Origin: Daphnia carinata
Taxonomy: Eukaryota > Arthropoda > Branchiopoda > Diplostraca > Daphniidae
Reading direction: 5' to 3'
Length of the DNA: 64,000 bases
Assembly: GCF_022539665.2 (NCBI RefSeq)
Contig: NC_081336.1
Coordinates: 9,772,778 to 9,836,777 of the forward strand
A program made the position numbers and the translations under genes. Under the pieces are notes generated by a model. That model saw only the letters and a list, made by a program, of their open reading frames with translations, made no database searches and was not told the DNA's origin. Shown piece by piece: positions 23,346-35,049 of the stretch. How positions within the stretch are numbered: the first letter of the stretch is position 1; each line of letters begins with the position of its first letter.

Positions 23346-25479
23346 AGAAAACGCATGATATAAACGTTAGGCAGTAGTCATAACGTAGGTTGCGTTAGGA
23401 AGGTGTATTTGAGTTTCCATCATCTCAACAGTGTTTTGTTTGGGTTTTTTAATTGTGGTTTTTACCTCTACGCAAAGCAGTGTGTTATAACAACCACTTC
23501 CAATTTGGATAACTCCATAACTATAACTTCCAGGTAAACCCAAATTGAATTTTCGGCACCACCGTTGGATTGCGAGTTTGAATCATGTATTTGTGTGGCA
23601 AACATGATCTGCCATGTCGAAGATAAATCACTGATTATGACAAAAATATTGTTACAAGATGTGCTATTTGCTATCAATATTCTGCAAGAATTGGACCTCC
23701 AATTTACTTTCTTCTGGTTATAACCATGTCTGTTCCACTATCACCTTAGTTCGGATGGCTGCCAAATTAAGGTGATGGTTGTGAAACATTAGCTTCAATT
23801 GTTATATGTGCGTTAGTCCTTTGAAGTGGTATTTAGGCCGCACCTGAAAACTGAACTTTAAGACCTGTGAAAGCTCCTATTATGTTAATCTCTATAGTTT
23901 ACGCCTGAAACTATGCAGATCTTGTGTATCTTGTAATGGAGAACATAGTTCATTTTTTAAATTTCCGAAATGTCAACTTCCGGTTTAAGATCCGGTTTTT
24001 AAATGCTTAATAACTCACTATCGGTTGGTCTGAACAAAAAAAAACAGGCATTTTCGTAATCCTCGTGAAATTTGGGATCGAATCCATGTGTCAGTTGAAA
24101 ATACCCGAAAATCGTCAAAAATCGCAAATTTCCCTGAACTACTGAACTTTTCGCCAAAAACGGATCAAAATAGGTCAGACACACCTTAAATTTCATGGGG
24201 ATCACGAAAATCATATTCGTTTTGTTGTGGGTCCAGTATTTCTGGAGATATAGGCAACGTCCGGTCACTTCCGGTAAAATTTCTTTTTCAACTTTGCAAA
24301 AAGTAAAAAATGAACATTAATATTCCAAACATTTTAAGCATTTTGATCATAAGTGTAGCGTCTATTCTCTAAACAGCGCTTTGTTTTTGATTCTTAATTG
24401 TGGTTTTTACCTCTACTTAAAGGGGTTTTATAACAACCACGTCGAATTTGAATAACTCCTAAACCATAAATTCCAGGAAAAAACAAACTGAAGTTTCGAC
24501 ATCATCCTTGAATTACGAGTTCAAATCATCTATTATTATGGCAATATCTAGGTTTCAAACATTAATTTAAAAAATACCGAAAAGTCGGGCTTAATTTTTT
24601 TGTCGGGCTTATTTTTAAATCTGACGAAATTGAATTTCCGCTAGATGGCAATGCAAGTTCATCAGCTGTAGTGTCAGAAATCAAACTATTTTGTGCTCGT
24701 AGAAGTTCAATCAAATCAAATGGTGTGTCAAAAAGTGTTTTCCTTTTTTGTGTTGATCAAGTGACACTTATCAATGGATTATTTTTTGTGTAACAGGGTA
24801 ACAGGTGTGGTGAACTATCATCATACTTACCACTTAATTTTATCAGCAACTATCCATCATACTTTTCTCATGCTCGTGAAGAGGTACTAGACATATATTT
24901 TCCAATAAGAATCCCATTGCCATTATTCTGCTGTTGAGAAGTAGCTCGTCAAACCAATATTGGAAAGGATGCTGGCATGCAGTCTTCTTGTCATTTCGAC
25001 TGAGCCTTTCAAGTAGTGTGATTTTGAGTTGAAGAGCGAGGTATTAGACTCATATTTTGGCATTCAATGTTACAATTGCCATAATTCTGCTTTTTATTTT
25101 TAGCCCGAAACTAAAATGGCAAAGAATGCTGGCCAAAAAAGATCATTCTTTGCAAGCTCATCATTGTACGTAAGTTTGAATGTGATGGGAAGTGCAGCGT
25201 ATGCCTCACAACTGTGTAGAAAACGATTGGAAATCACAAGTTCAGCAGTCTTCTCACAATTTCCACCTTGCCAGTCACCACACTTTGACGTGAACCTCAA
25301 CACCACTACACCTCAGTATTTTAAGTTTCTTTTTTCTTTAGTATTACTTTTTTAAAAACTTAATATCTTATTACAGGACTACCAAGCCTGCCTCATCATC
25401 CGGAAAATTGCTGGCCCTGCAAATTCCCTAGTCTACGAACAGCAAGCCTAAGTAAAAAAAGGCCCTTCTTCACCTCGCC

Positions 25480-25660
25480 CGTCATCGTTTCGCCGTCGCC
25501 CTGTCATCGCTTCGCCCATCGTCCCGTCATCGCTTCGCCCGTCATCGCTTCGTCCGTCACCCCGTCATCGCTTCGCCCGTCTTCCCGTCATCGCTTCGCC
25601 CGTCGCCCCGTCATCCCTTCGCCCGTCGCCGCCTAGTGGTCGCCTCGTCTTCGCCTCGTG
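25480..25660 (+). repeat. GC-rich minisatellite (about 23-bp unit)
   Basis: Imperfect tandem units based on CGTCATCGCTTCGCCC stand out from the AT-rich surroundings. The matching array in the other duplication copy (57260-57450) differs in unit number, so it has changed length since duplication. Confidence 0.85.
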
Positions 25661-25707
25661 GTCTTCGTGGTATCGTTGTTATTTTATGTAATGTATAGTG
25701 TGCTAAT

Positions 25708-26025
25708 TAACAGGTTGGCTGCCACGCCCCTTTTTGTTCCCCTTTTTTTTTTAGCTTGATAGGGACGGGCCGCGCTGCTCTACTCCATGGTCAATATGCC
25801 GTGGGGTGGAGTAGTCGCCACTGCCCAAAATTCGCCGTAAGGCGCACCCAGGCAACGCACCTTAGGGCCTCCCTTTACTCGATGTGTGGTGGAGACCAGG
25901 GATGTGCGTTTCCACAACGGTCTCCACCATTGCATCAGCCCGGACCATTGTGTCCCCTTTTGTCGCCATCCATCAGATGGCGATGTAGTTACTGTAGTGG
26001 TAGGGGCGTGGCAGCCAACCTGTTA
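25708..26025. mobile_element. 318-bp element with perfect 24-bp terminal inverted repeats
   Basis: Arms at 25708-25731 and 26002-26025 are exact reverse complements (TAACAGGTTGGCTGCCACGC..., 24 bp). The interior has no transposase; the open frame at 25756-26109 crosses the end and is not coding. Size and structure fit a MITE, a non-autonomous DNA transposon. No clear target-site duplication is seen, so another origin (a foldback structure) is possible. Confidence 0.6.
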
Positions 26026-26154
26026 GTTGTATTGTGTGTCTTGTATGTATGTTGTATATTGTATTGTCATGTAAAGTGGTGGAATAGTGGGTGGATGGAG
26101 GGACAATAAAAACTTTTTAAATTTACGTTTGTATTTATTTATGAGTATGTAGCT

Positions 26155-26230
26155 GATAGCTGAGTTGGGGTTCGAGCCTAAGACTACTGTCATGCTACTC
26201 CGACACTATACCATTAAGCTACCGTTGACG
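26155..26230 (-). other. tRNA-like sequence (Pol III box-like motifs)
   Basis: Read on the minus strand it has an A-box-like GTAGCTTAATGGTATAGTG and a B-box-like GGCTCGAACCCC. No good anticodon or acceptor stem forms. The matching copy at 57945-58020 has a perfect T arm (TTGGG-TTCAAAC-CCCAA). Probably a tRNA-derived repeat rather than a working tRNA. Confidence 0.4.
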
Positions 26231-26315
26231 TTCTTTATTAAGTAGATAGTACTAAAAAACCTTGTCTGCTGTGTATACGTAGATAGGCATTCGAATTCCA
26301 ATCATTGTTAGTAAT

Positions 26316-26394
26316 GACCGTCATGGCTGAACGGAACGCCGCCGGTTTGGCATGTTAATTGTATGACGTTCGATTCCTCAGACAGCCTGGAATA
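26316..26394 (+). other. tRNA-like sequence
   Basis: It contains TGGCTGAACGGAACGC (A-box-like) and GACGTTCGATTCC (B-box-like). Its counterpart at 58108-58190 keeps a perfect five-pair T stem and a near-complete anticodon stem with loop CTAGCGT. The acceptor stem does not pair in either copy, so a functional tRNA is unlikely. Confidence 0.4.
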
Positions 26395-26682
26395 CACTAA
26401 CATTTAAATGGATACACACGTGTTAGATGTTGCAGTTGAGTCTGTGAAAGAAATATAATTATTTTATGAATGGTCAGTGTAGGGTTATCACAATAAATTT
26501 ATATATTGAATTTCGTTTACTCGAGTACTTTTCGATATCATGCGCAATTTAACTTTTGCCACTCTCAGTTTCCGTAACCGTAATGGTAACATTATCTCAC
26601 GTTAAGCCAAGTGGTACTTACGACCATTGTAAGGTTAATATTCCCTATTGAATGCATTTATATTATTTATCGAATATCTATT

Positions 26683-26758
26683 CATACTGGAATCGAACCA
26701 TGATAATTCGGCATACTGTGCCGATGCTCAACCATTAAGCTACGAGTAATACGTGTGT
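26683..26758 (-). other. tRNA-like sequence
   Basis: On the minus strand there is a D arm (GCTTAATGGTTGAGC), a perfect five-pair anticodon stem (TCGGC/GCCGA) with loop ACAGTAT, and a T loop TTCGATT on a weak stem. The residue before the anticodon is C rather than U and the acceptor stem is poor. Probably a degenerate tRNA or tRNA-derived element. Confidence 0.4.
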
Positions 26759-26864
26759 TGTCTCTACGTTTCGTTGTCATTCAGGGGAACATATAAACAC
26801 TTGTAATAATTTTGTTTAATGGTCCTAACATAACTGTAAGTCTTTTTCATCATTTGATTCACTC

Positions 26865-26942
26865 GATTGGGAGTCGATCCCATTGCTTTCGAATTACTAA
26901 TCCAATGCTCTACCACTGAGCCATGAATATTGTTTAAACTGT
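26865..26942 (-). other. tRNA-like sequence, possible Thr(AGT) relic
   Basis: On the minus strand there is a good D arm (GCTCAGTGGTAGAGC), an anticodon arm with wobble pairs and loop TTAGTAA (anticodon AGT, threonine), and a T arm with four pairs and an altered loop (ATCGACT). Acceptor pairing is incomplete. Confidence 0.45.
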
Positions 26943-27127
26943 TCTTCCAGTCCACGTCATTTGGAGATCAACTTCTGGACTTGGAAATTTTTTGAATGAT
27001 TATACTTCTTCTTGAGTGTGTTTGCGGCAATTGATACAGGAAACCTGTGGTGACTTTCGTTTAACTTTTGTTGGTATTAGAAAATGTCACTCAGACGGAA
27101 TAAATAAACGTTGATTTATGAACCATG

Positions 27128-27208
27128 GATTTGCAGAGGTTTGAACATCTAACTTTTGGCTTATGAATCAGATGCTTTACCATTTAGCCAACTTCGACAC
27201 ATAATATT
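27128..27208 (-). other. tRNA-like sequence, possible Met(CAT) relic
   Basis: On the minus strand, GGCTAAATGGTAAAGC is followed by a seven-base loop TTCATAA and a TTCAAAC T loop. The stems pair poorly. It is the fifth tRNA-like block within 1.1 kb. Confidence 0.35.
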
Positions 27209-29224
27209 TTTACTTTACCACATCATTTCACGGAATGGATTTCACGGAGATTTAAAATTCACTTTTTCTGGATTCACTATAATCATTTAAATTTGCAAAG
27301 ACCTCGAAATCTTTTTTTTTCTTCCTGTTGAGATATATTAATTATTATTTATTATTAAATATTTTCCACTTTACATTCTTTATTTTTTTCACGTAGAAAA
27401 CAGATCATCGAAACATGCCTTCGACATTGATATCAAATTGTATTACATGTTCTACCATCAATATATTGTTACGGAGTTGAAAAATAGTAACGACTATAAA
27501 TGTATTTAAAAAATTTTACTTTTTAGTAATGTTAATATGTGTTGGAATAACATTCGAGATCATTTCATTTAAAGATTTGACAGTATACTTGCCAATAATA
27601 TTTTTATCAACGGTCGTTGAATATTATGATGCTACAGTTTTCCCATCAGTATTACATGATTGCTATGTTCATAGATTTGAAACACATAGATTTGAATACA
27701 TCCAACATCAAAAATAATTTTGCTAACTTTTTAGAATTTACATGTAAATAAACGCCTTGTTTCTATCCAATTTGTTCAAAAAAATTTTCCTTTTCATTTA
27801 TCAAATTATTGTTGTCTTTGACGTTCCATAAGAATTTATAGCAAAATTCTCATTTTTCGTAATTAATTTAGTCAACGGACTTCACTTGCGTAACATTCGG
27901 CAAATTCAGAAACGGTATTTTCTACTCTATACAACGTATTCTTACCAAATTTAAACCTACTTACCATCACTTCATTCCCTTTCAGGAAACAAACTGTATG
28001 CACTTAAGCAAAATCGTTAGTTAATATTCGAAAAAAATCGTATTTTGTGTTATTAAATTAATATAACAAACCTGTCATTAGCTCCGTGAAAGTTAATTAT
28101 GAATTAGTAATAAGAACTAACGTTGCTAACCAACGGCCAGCCACGGGATGTCGATTGGAAAAACAACCATAAATTTCACACATTTTACAACTATTGACTG
28201 CACAACATTTTCACATGCATTATTCTAAAAAAAACTTCTTAATTTTTTAAACGGCTTTTGCAGAACAGGCTCTAACTTTTAAGCGTAAGCGAATAAGTTC
28301 AAAGAAATCGTTTTTTTTTTCTTCTCCCTCCTTAATTCCCGATAATTACCTTATTTATATACGGGCCCTTTAAATTAATTTAGATAGTAAAAAACAAAAA
28401 ATTGGTTAGTCTCTACAATATCTCGCACAACACACCGACTGTCATAAAGATGACGGGCTGGGAAGAAGTGCGATAACTTGAATGTCATTCAATGTCCCAA
28501 TTCGGGCTACTAGAGCTAGACGGTCATATTTCCATCAACGTATTTTTGGCCCCTATGCAAAAGAAAATTATCTATTCAAATTAATTAAATCCAAAGTGTC
28601 ACTTAAACAGATCAAATCATTGCAAAAGGCTATAGAATCATAAATTTTTTAACAACACTTCAAACAACGTATTAACAGCACGTTTCAGCTTCCGCAATGC
28701 CCAGCTCAACCTATACATGCAGCTAGTCATTGTCATGGACGATGGGTACGAACTGAAACACTTACCGAGAATAGTGCAACTTGTGCGTTGATGCCTCCAA
28801 TAGCCTAATTGGCGATGATTAAGCCACTAAAAGTCGCCCAACAATCCGTCGGACTATATGAAAATTATTATCAATCATTGCAATTTTCCCTTCATCAGAG
28901 AAAGAAATGCCTGTTTTAAATATCGCTGGACTGTGACCATCTGATTGAAAATGATCCAAGTCGTAGACTGGGAAAACAGTAACAAAATGGCATGAAAACA
29001 TTGAATTATTTTCAAATAAATAATTACCTCTTAATGGCTCATGATTTCGATACAGCAAACCAAAATCTCCAATCTGCACAGTAGTTAACTCCGCAACAAT
29101 AATCAGTTAAAGTAAAATGTTAACAAGTATGACACAAATAGTGAAAAATTGTGAATTAATCCCTACCGTACGTATTAGTATAATATAATAGGAACAGTAG
29201 TAGTTAGTAGTTTAACCCTAATCA
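27209..29224. other. AT-rich DNA without a supported gene
   Basis: No conserved coding signal is found. A minus-strand open frame at 28819-29079 contains IGDFGLLYRNHE, which recalls a kinase DFG segment, followed by a possible GT donor. Nothing else of a kinase is nearby, so it is left uncalled. This stretch has no clear partner in the second duplication unit. Confidence 0.5.
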
Positions 29225-32048
29225 TACCAATTCATCCAACGATAAATTGGACCCAGCTAAGAATAAATAAAGAAAAAAATGGAAATTAATAATGACATTA
29301 AAACACGAATGGTGTAGCACCTACTTTCAACGCATTCACTGCTACGGTGCTTATGTTGGGCGTCTTCAATAATCTGCTGGACCGGCCATCGAACAAAGAT
29401 AGACGTGCAGACAGGAAATCCCCGAAACTCCCATCCTCACAGCTGTTTAACACCAAACAAATTGTTTGAGGTAATACAACAGAAGCTTTTAAAACAATAC
29501 ATACAATAAAATATTAAAACTTACCACCTTTCCTGTTTCTGAATCACATTTCCATTTTGTCCAACATCATTTAACAGCCTCTCAATTCCTTTCCACCTCC
29601 TATCATGCACGATACGAGTAGTCGTTGTATACGTATAGCAAATTTCCAGAACAATCATTCCATCCACCTACGAACAAAATGTCATTAATCTCCATTTTCA
29701 AGCAAGTACCACACCACCACCACTCATATCGGATACAAATTTATACACAAACTCCTAGCCTGATGGTTATATGCGAAACTATCTCTCCTTATCCATTAAT
29801 AATATCCGAATATCCCAATCTTCCTTGCCGGGCAATTTAAGCAACAAAACATCTTAGGAAGGAGCAGCTCAGTACCTATCAAATCAGAGAACACCAGCAC
29901 AGTTAGTAACAAGTACGCGAATTATAACAGTAAACTATACTCAGCAGCTGACGGGCGTCCGACAATGATGAATTTCACGTCGGCTGTTTCCGTTTCCACA
30001 TCTCCCATCCACACCCACCCCCACACTCCCTCCACACCAAATCACTTCTGGCAACAACAGACCGGCTAGCTAATAACAATTAAGAGAAAAAAATTAATAA
30101 GAATATAGAACCACGATAGTAAGCAACTGCCCCTCATTGCATTCGCCACTACGACGCTTATGTTGAACATCAACAGATCTGCTAGGACGGTCGTTGAAAG
30201 AAGATACACGTTCGTTCTTTTGTTTGAATGTTTTTAGAAGATGGTATGTAAATGGAACAAGAAATGTTACCTTTCTTTTTTCACCAACTACCTTTAGTCC
30301 AACACGTTTACTTGAGTTATCTTCATGGTTGTTAAATCTGAAACATAAAGTTAATATTCTTAACAAAAGTAACATTAAAGAAATGGATGCTAAACAGCAA
30401 TCTAATTTAAGAAACCTTTCCTTGAATTTACTTGTGGCTTATGTGTAACTTTCACATTCATCTATTAAACACCACATGTTTGCCAACTGCAACAGCAACA
30501 CTTGCACATTTCTTCCATGGTAACTCTTCAAAATGGGACACAATGTTCATATAAGCACAATATGATTTGGTAGTGTAAGACTTACCTGTGTGTTAGTATT
30601 CATTTACCATAATCTGATACTGATTTTTGCCAGTACATCAGGAAACCTTTTTGAACTACCCTACAGGAATAGACGACATGACCCATCTCACATCACAGCA
30701 AATAGTAATCATATTTGAGCTAGATTAATTATCTTATGGATTGATTGAAAATGAATTATGGATCTGTGCTTTCTTCTTCAATAACGTTCTTAACACTAAA
30801 AAAATGTAAGCTCATTTTAGCTACCTACTCTGCTCTACGCCGGCCTTGTCCAGTTGACAAGCCTAGGAACAAACACCTGTCTTCATATCTGAACACTAAA
30901 AACAAAATTGGAAATTAATATCTTTAAAAAGAGAAACACAGCAGCAGTTCAAATGAAATATAACATTACTGAACCACAAGGGTGATGGAAGATTTCAATC
31001 CACCATTCCAGCCAACAACAATAATGATTCATGGGGAGAGACCTGAACCTACAGAAATAAAAACACTTGTATGAAGAACTGAGCAACCATTCCCTTACGA
31101 CCTTATACATATACGTTCACCATGCTTTGCAGGGAAACCATTTTGCGTTCAGGCAGTTTTAGGCGGGAAGTTCACAGATAAGGGAAGTGCTTTCCTCCCA
31201 ACACATCTAGAAAGTTATCAATATAATTAACTATTGGCTTTAAATTTATAAATGATGTTGCACTTAATGACTAGCTAAACCCTTTAATGTAACAAATTAC
31301 CAGAAAGTTTTCCTGATTCCAAATGGAGAAGCCCAAAGTCGCTCTTGCAGGACCAGCACAATGTCCAGAACGCGTGTCAGCCATTGGCGAGTGGTGGTTC
31401 TTCACTGAAAGTTCAATGCTCTCCCTAGCAAAGAATGTAACCGTGACGGATTTCGCCATTTTTGGACTATTTACAAGGAAGGGGAAAATGTTGCCAGATG
31501 TCAGCGAATATTTGTTTCATTTTTATTCACATTTACAAAATATCTTCAATACGTATACATTAATATTTATCTAGTTTATAGAAATTTTGTTAATCCAACG
31601 CCATAAAAAATGTGCTTTACGTACGAGAACGTTAAAACTTAAAAATCTGACAGCGTCGAGTATGACTAGTATGTGATTTACGGTGCCAAATTTGTCAACA
31701 AATCTTAATTAATTCCAGAAAAAGGAGAATAGAATGTTGATGGTAAGGATTAATGAAAGTCTATCATTCTTGATTTATGGAATAGTTTGACAACGTCCTT
31801 GAGACTTGCTTTCGCAATCTGGAAAATACGCTGCAACTAAGAAGAAATGACGTTTGCGCTATGTCTCGTAGATAAGATCAGATAAATGGATTCTTAAGTT
31901 ACCACTGCAACTGATCTCTTTTTTTAATGAATGTCGTTTCATAACACCATCTAGGCATTTTAACCAGTTTTTAGTTTGCTCGATATTTCATTCTAAGCCT
32001 CTGAGCGAAGGCGAAAGGATGGGACATAATTTTTGCTGGACGATTCGT
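29225..32048. repeat. Segmental duplication block (partner 61180-64000; its end also matches 1-1430)
   Basis: About 29840-30840 matches 61180-62230, and 30850-32048 matches both 240-1430 and 63300-64000. A short minus-strand motif with QHK(R/H)RSxEC recurs at about 180-230, 29340-29395, 30130-30200 and 63240-63300, as if from one old exon family, but no complete gene is present. Confidence 0.8.
32019..32048 (+). pseudogene. Truncated first exon of the C1q gene at a rearrangement breakpoint
   Basis: The ATG and about ten codons of the C1q gene at 1391 (ATGGGACATAATTT... to GGACGATTCG) are present with the same upstream flank. At about 32048 the homology stops and sequence of kinase gene C (its intron 6) begins on the other strand. 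No further C1q exon follows. Confidence 0.85.
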
Positions 32049-32060
32049 TTTATTTTTCAG

Positions 32061-34605
32061 TCATTTAAAAAATATTCGATTGCCAAAGTTGCTACTCTCT
32101 AACTTAAAAAAAAATAATATTACCTTTTTCTTGATGGTTTCCAGTTGATGGACGACTTCTGCCGAACTAATTCTTTTTTCCGGATCGTATTCCAACATTT
32201 TCGTTAGTAAGTCATCCGCATAATATTTGCGCACTTCGGCATCAATTTCTAGAATTAAGCAACCAAGTGTTCATAAATAGAAGAGTAAAATAGTATGGAA
32301 GTAAATTGGTATTACTCTTCATATTCACCGGATCGTTTCTAATTATGTTCTGGTGAATTTTATATTCACTTGAACCGAATAGATGTTCTCCCTCCAACAA
32401 AATATAAGCGAAGATGAGGCCGAGACAAAACACATCGCTCTTGACGGTTCCCCAAAACTCTTCGTTGTCCGATTTTTTTCCTTTGATGAGTTTTTCCAGC
32501 ACTTCGGGTGCGTACCATTTTCTGGTTCCTATCACTCCAGTCCACGAATGATATCCCGTTTCGTTTACGGATTTGGCTACGTCAAAACCAGACCATTTCA
32601 TTATTATTGATTCATCTTCTCCAGGCTTTTGCTTGATGAGGATTTTGCTCGGTTTAATGTCTCGATGAATTAATTTCATTGAATGGATGTATGTCAGGCC
32701 TGTAGCTAATTGATGGAAAACTTCAATTTGACGTGGCATACGTCCGTTGTATTTTTTGGGATCATCCGAATTGAGAAACAGTTGATATAAAGCAGCGTCA
32801 CATAATTCCAATGCGTAGTACCTAGAACATGGGAACGTAAACAAAAAAAAAACCAATCAATTTTGAAATTATATTGTTATTTAAAACAAGAATAAAAAAG
32901 TCTTACATAAAGTCAGCGTCCTCTTCACAGTGAAAAAGTTTGACGATGTTTGGATGATCTAACTTTAGCAAAGCTTCTTCTTCTATTTTCTTCACATGAC
33001 GTATTTCAACTCTTTTTACTGCAACTTCGCGACCTTCGAATTTCCCTTTAAATACCGCGCCAAAGTAACCTTCCCCTATTAGAGGAACAGCGCGATCGAT
33101 CCAAATTTTCAATTCCTTCTTCTCGTTATTACACCAATAATCCAACACAGTCCATCCATGTTTGTCCTTTGCCAGCGGATCCACTCCTAATGCAGCCAAA
33201 ATCCTAGCTGCTTTGGATAAATTTAGGCTAGAATTGTCTCGACACAAATAATGGAGCGCATTTGATCCATCGTTAGTTTTTGCCTTCACGTCGATTCCGG
33301 ATTGAATCAAAATTTGAATAGCGTCGAATAAGTATTGGCTTGAATTGTATCGACACAAATAATGAATGGCATTCATTCCATTATTGTCCTTTGCATTCAA
33401 GTCTATCCCGCTTTCGATTACAAGTTGAATTGCGTTGGTTAATTTAGGGTTTAAATAGTACCGACACAATAGGTGAAGCGCATTCCTTCCTTCTTTGTCC
33501 TTTGCGTTCAGGTTAATTCCGAACTGAATTAATTCTTTTATTTTTCCCGTTAAATCCAATCGCGAATCATGCCCACACAATTCAAGCAATTCTTTTTCTT
33601 TTCCAATGAGCTAAATTGAAATAATTGGCATGTGTTTAATGTGATTGTTCGACTTAAATTCATTTTTACCTTATTCTTGATCGAGTGTAATTGAACGACT
33701 ACTTCTTTTGATGTTATTCTTTCATTGGGGTCGTTTCTCAACATTTGTGCCAATAGCTCATTCCCGTAACAGCCGCGTAATTTGCCATCCATTTCTAGGT
33801 AAAGAAATGAACCTCTTTTAATCAGAAAACAATGTCGTTATAGTATATCAGGGATTACTTTGCATGTTGATGGGATTTCCTTTAACTATGTTGTCGGCAA
33901 TTTCATTTTCGGTGGAACCGTAGAGATGTTCGCCGTTCAAGAATAGACTACCGAAAACAAGTCCCAGTGCAAAAACGTCACTCTTGACGCTTTCTGGATA
34001 ACTGGTTTCATCTACATTTCCTATAGGTCTTGTCAATTGAAGCAACTCGGGTGCTAACCATGCCTTATTTCTTCTGATGGGACTGTTTTGCTTTGCTTCA
34101 CTGATACTTCTGATCAGACCAAAACTTGTCCATTTGAGGGTAACCTCGTCTTGGTTAGCAGATTCCACCACTATCACGACATTTTCTGGTATGATGTCTC
34201 CGTGAACTAAATTATTTGAATGGAGGTATCCGAGACCAGAAGCTAATTGAAGCAAACCATTGATATGATGTGGCATATGTCCCTTGTATTTTCTTGCATC
34301 ATTCGACTTCAAGAATAGTTTATCTAAGGTGGCCAAACATGCATCCAATCCATAGTACCTGGTAACACGATAAAAAAACACAATAAAATCATTGTTGATA
34401 TTATATTGTGATTGAAATAATAAGAAATATCCTACATATACTCATCGTCACTTCCACATTGGAGAAGTTTGATGATGTTTGGGTGATTTAACTTTAGCAA
34501 AGCTTCTTCTTTATTTTTGTGTACACGATGTACTCGAATTATTTTTGTTTCATCATCGCGAACTACGAACTTTCTTTCAAACACTTGACCTAAGCCTTCC
34601 GCCAT
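32061..34605 (-). CDS. Gene C: double-pseudokinase ankyrin protein lacking the C-terminal array
   Basis: Exons are 34605-34436, 34358-33859, 33794-33670, 33610-32907, 32821-32316 and 32248-32124. The last donor GT is intact but the ankyrin exon it should join is gone, replaced by C1q flank DNA. Reading through gives a stop at 32061 and about 730 residues. First kinase: HGDIIPEN for HRDIKPEN and TSFG for DFG. Second kinase: VAVK and YAPEVL are kept, but the catalytic loop reads HRDIKPSK (the metal-binding Asn is replaced) and DFG reads SGFD, so it is also predicted inactive. Ankyrin repeats are present only between the kinases. It may be a decaying copy or a kinase-dead decoy; the open frame is otherwise undamaged. 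Confidence 0.68.
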
Positions 34606-34854
34606 ACTTTCGGTACTAATCAAATACAGGACAGCTCAATAGTTCCGTAATGTACAATTTTCGAATGACACTGTTGTGAAGGCTTCCTTTTAAACCTCTA
34701 CAAATGACCAATGCCTTTAATTGATAACGAGAGAAAAACGTTTCACAACAATCAAGTTTGATGACCTTCGTTAAACTTGTGCTGACACCTAATGGACAAC
34801 ACAGACATGCTTGTCCATTTGTGACATAATCTACGGGCCTTGTTTTATCAGTAG
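34606..34854. other. 5' flank of gene C
   Basis: A short flank with partial similarity to the conserved family 5' block near 34840-34860. The minus-strand frame at 34616-34933 runs across this flank and the adjacent relic in the wrong frame and is not a gene. Confidence 0.5.
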
Positions 34855-35049
34855 TGAATGATTTGGCATACGTCCTTTGTATTTTCTGGCGCCATCTGAC
34901 TTCAAAAACAGCTGATCTACAGTGGCCAAACACGGGCCGAATTCATTGATCATGGTAACACGGTAACAAAAACAAAATCAAATCATTGTTGAAATCATAT
35001 TGCAATTCAAACCAATAAGCAATGTCCTACCTATACTCGTCGTCACTTC
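34855..35049 (-). pseudogene. Relic of a further pseudokinase gene (exon 1 end and exon 2 start)
   Basis: On the minus strand, 35049-35030 resembles the end of exon 1 (DDEY then GTAGG donor). From 34951 to about 34857 the sequence encodes FGPCLATVDQLFLKSDGARK and on to RMPNH, the start of exon 2. The relic stops at the same codon region where the LTR sits in gene E. It shows that a sixth family member once lay upstream of C. Confidence 0.7.

Larger units (their letters stand above)
22560..26440. repeat. Segmental duplication block, copy 1 (partner 54340-58250)
   Basis: This block aligns by eye with 54340-58250 in the same order and orientation, from the Tubby terminal exons through non-coding DNA, a minisatellite, an inverted-repeat element and two tRNA-like sequences. 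Between 22871 and 25480 I see no gene. Short frames such as 23999-24268 (-) and 25116-25355 (+) are altered in the partner copy. A possible spliced exon at 25378-25450 (DYQACLIIRKIAGPAN) is kept in both copies but not recognised. Confidence 0.85.

Noticed and set aside
28819-29079. Minus-strand frame with IGDFGLLYRNHE resembling a kinase DFG segment
   Set aside because: No catalytic loop, APE motif or other kinase part lies nearby on that strand, and the following residues do not fit a kinase.
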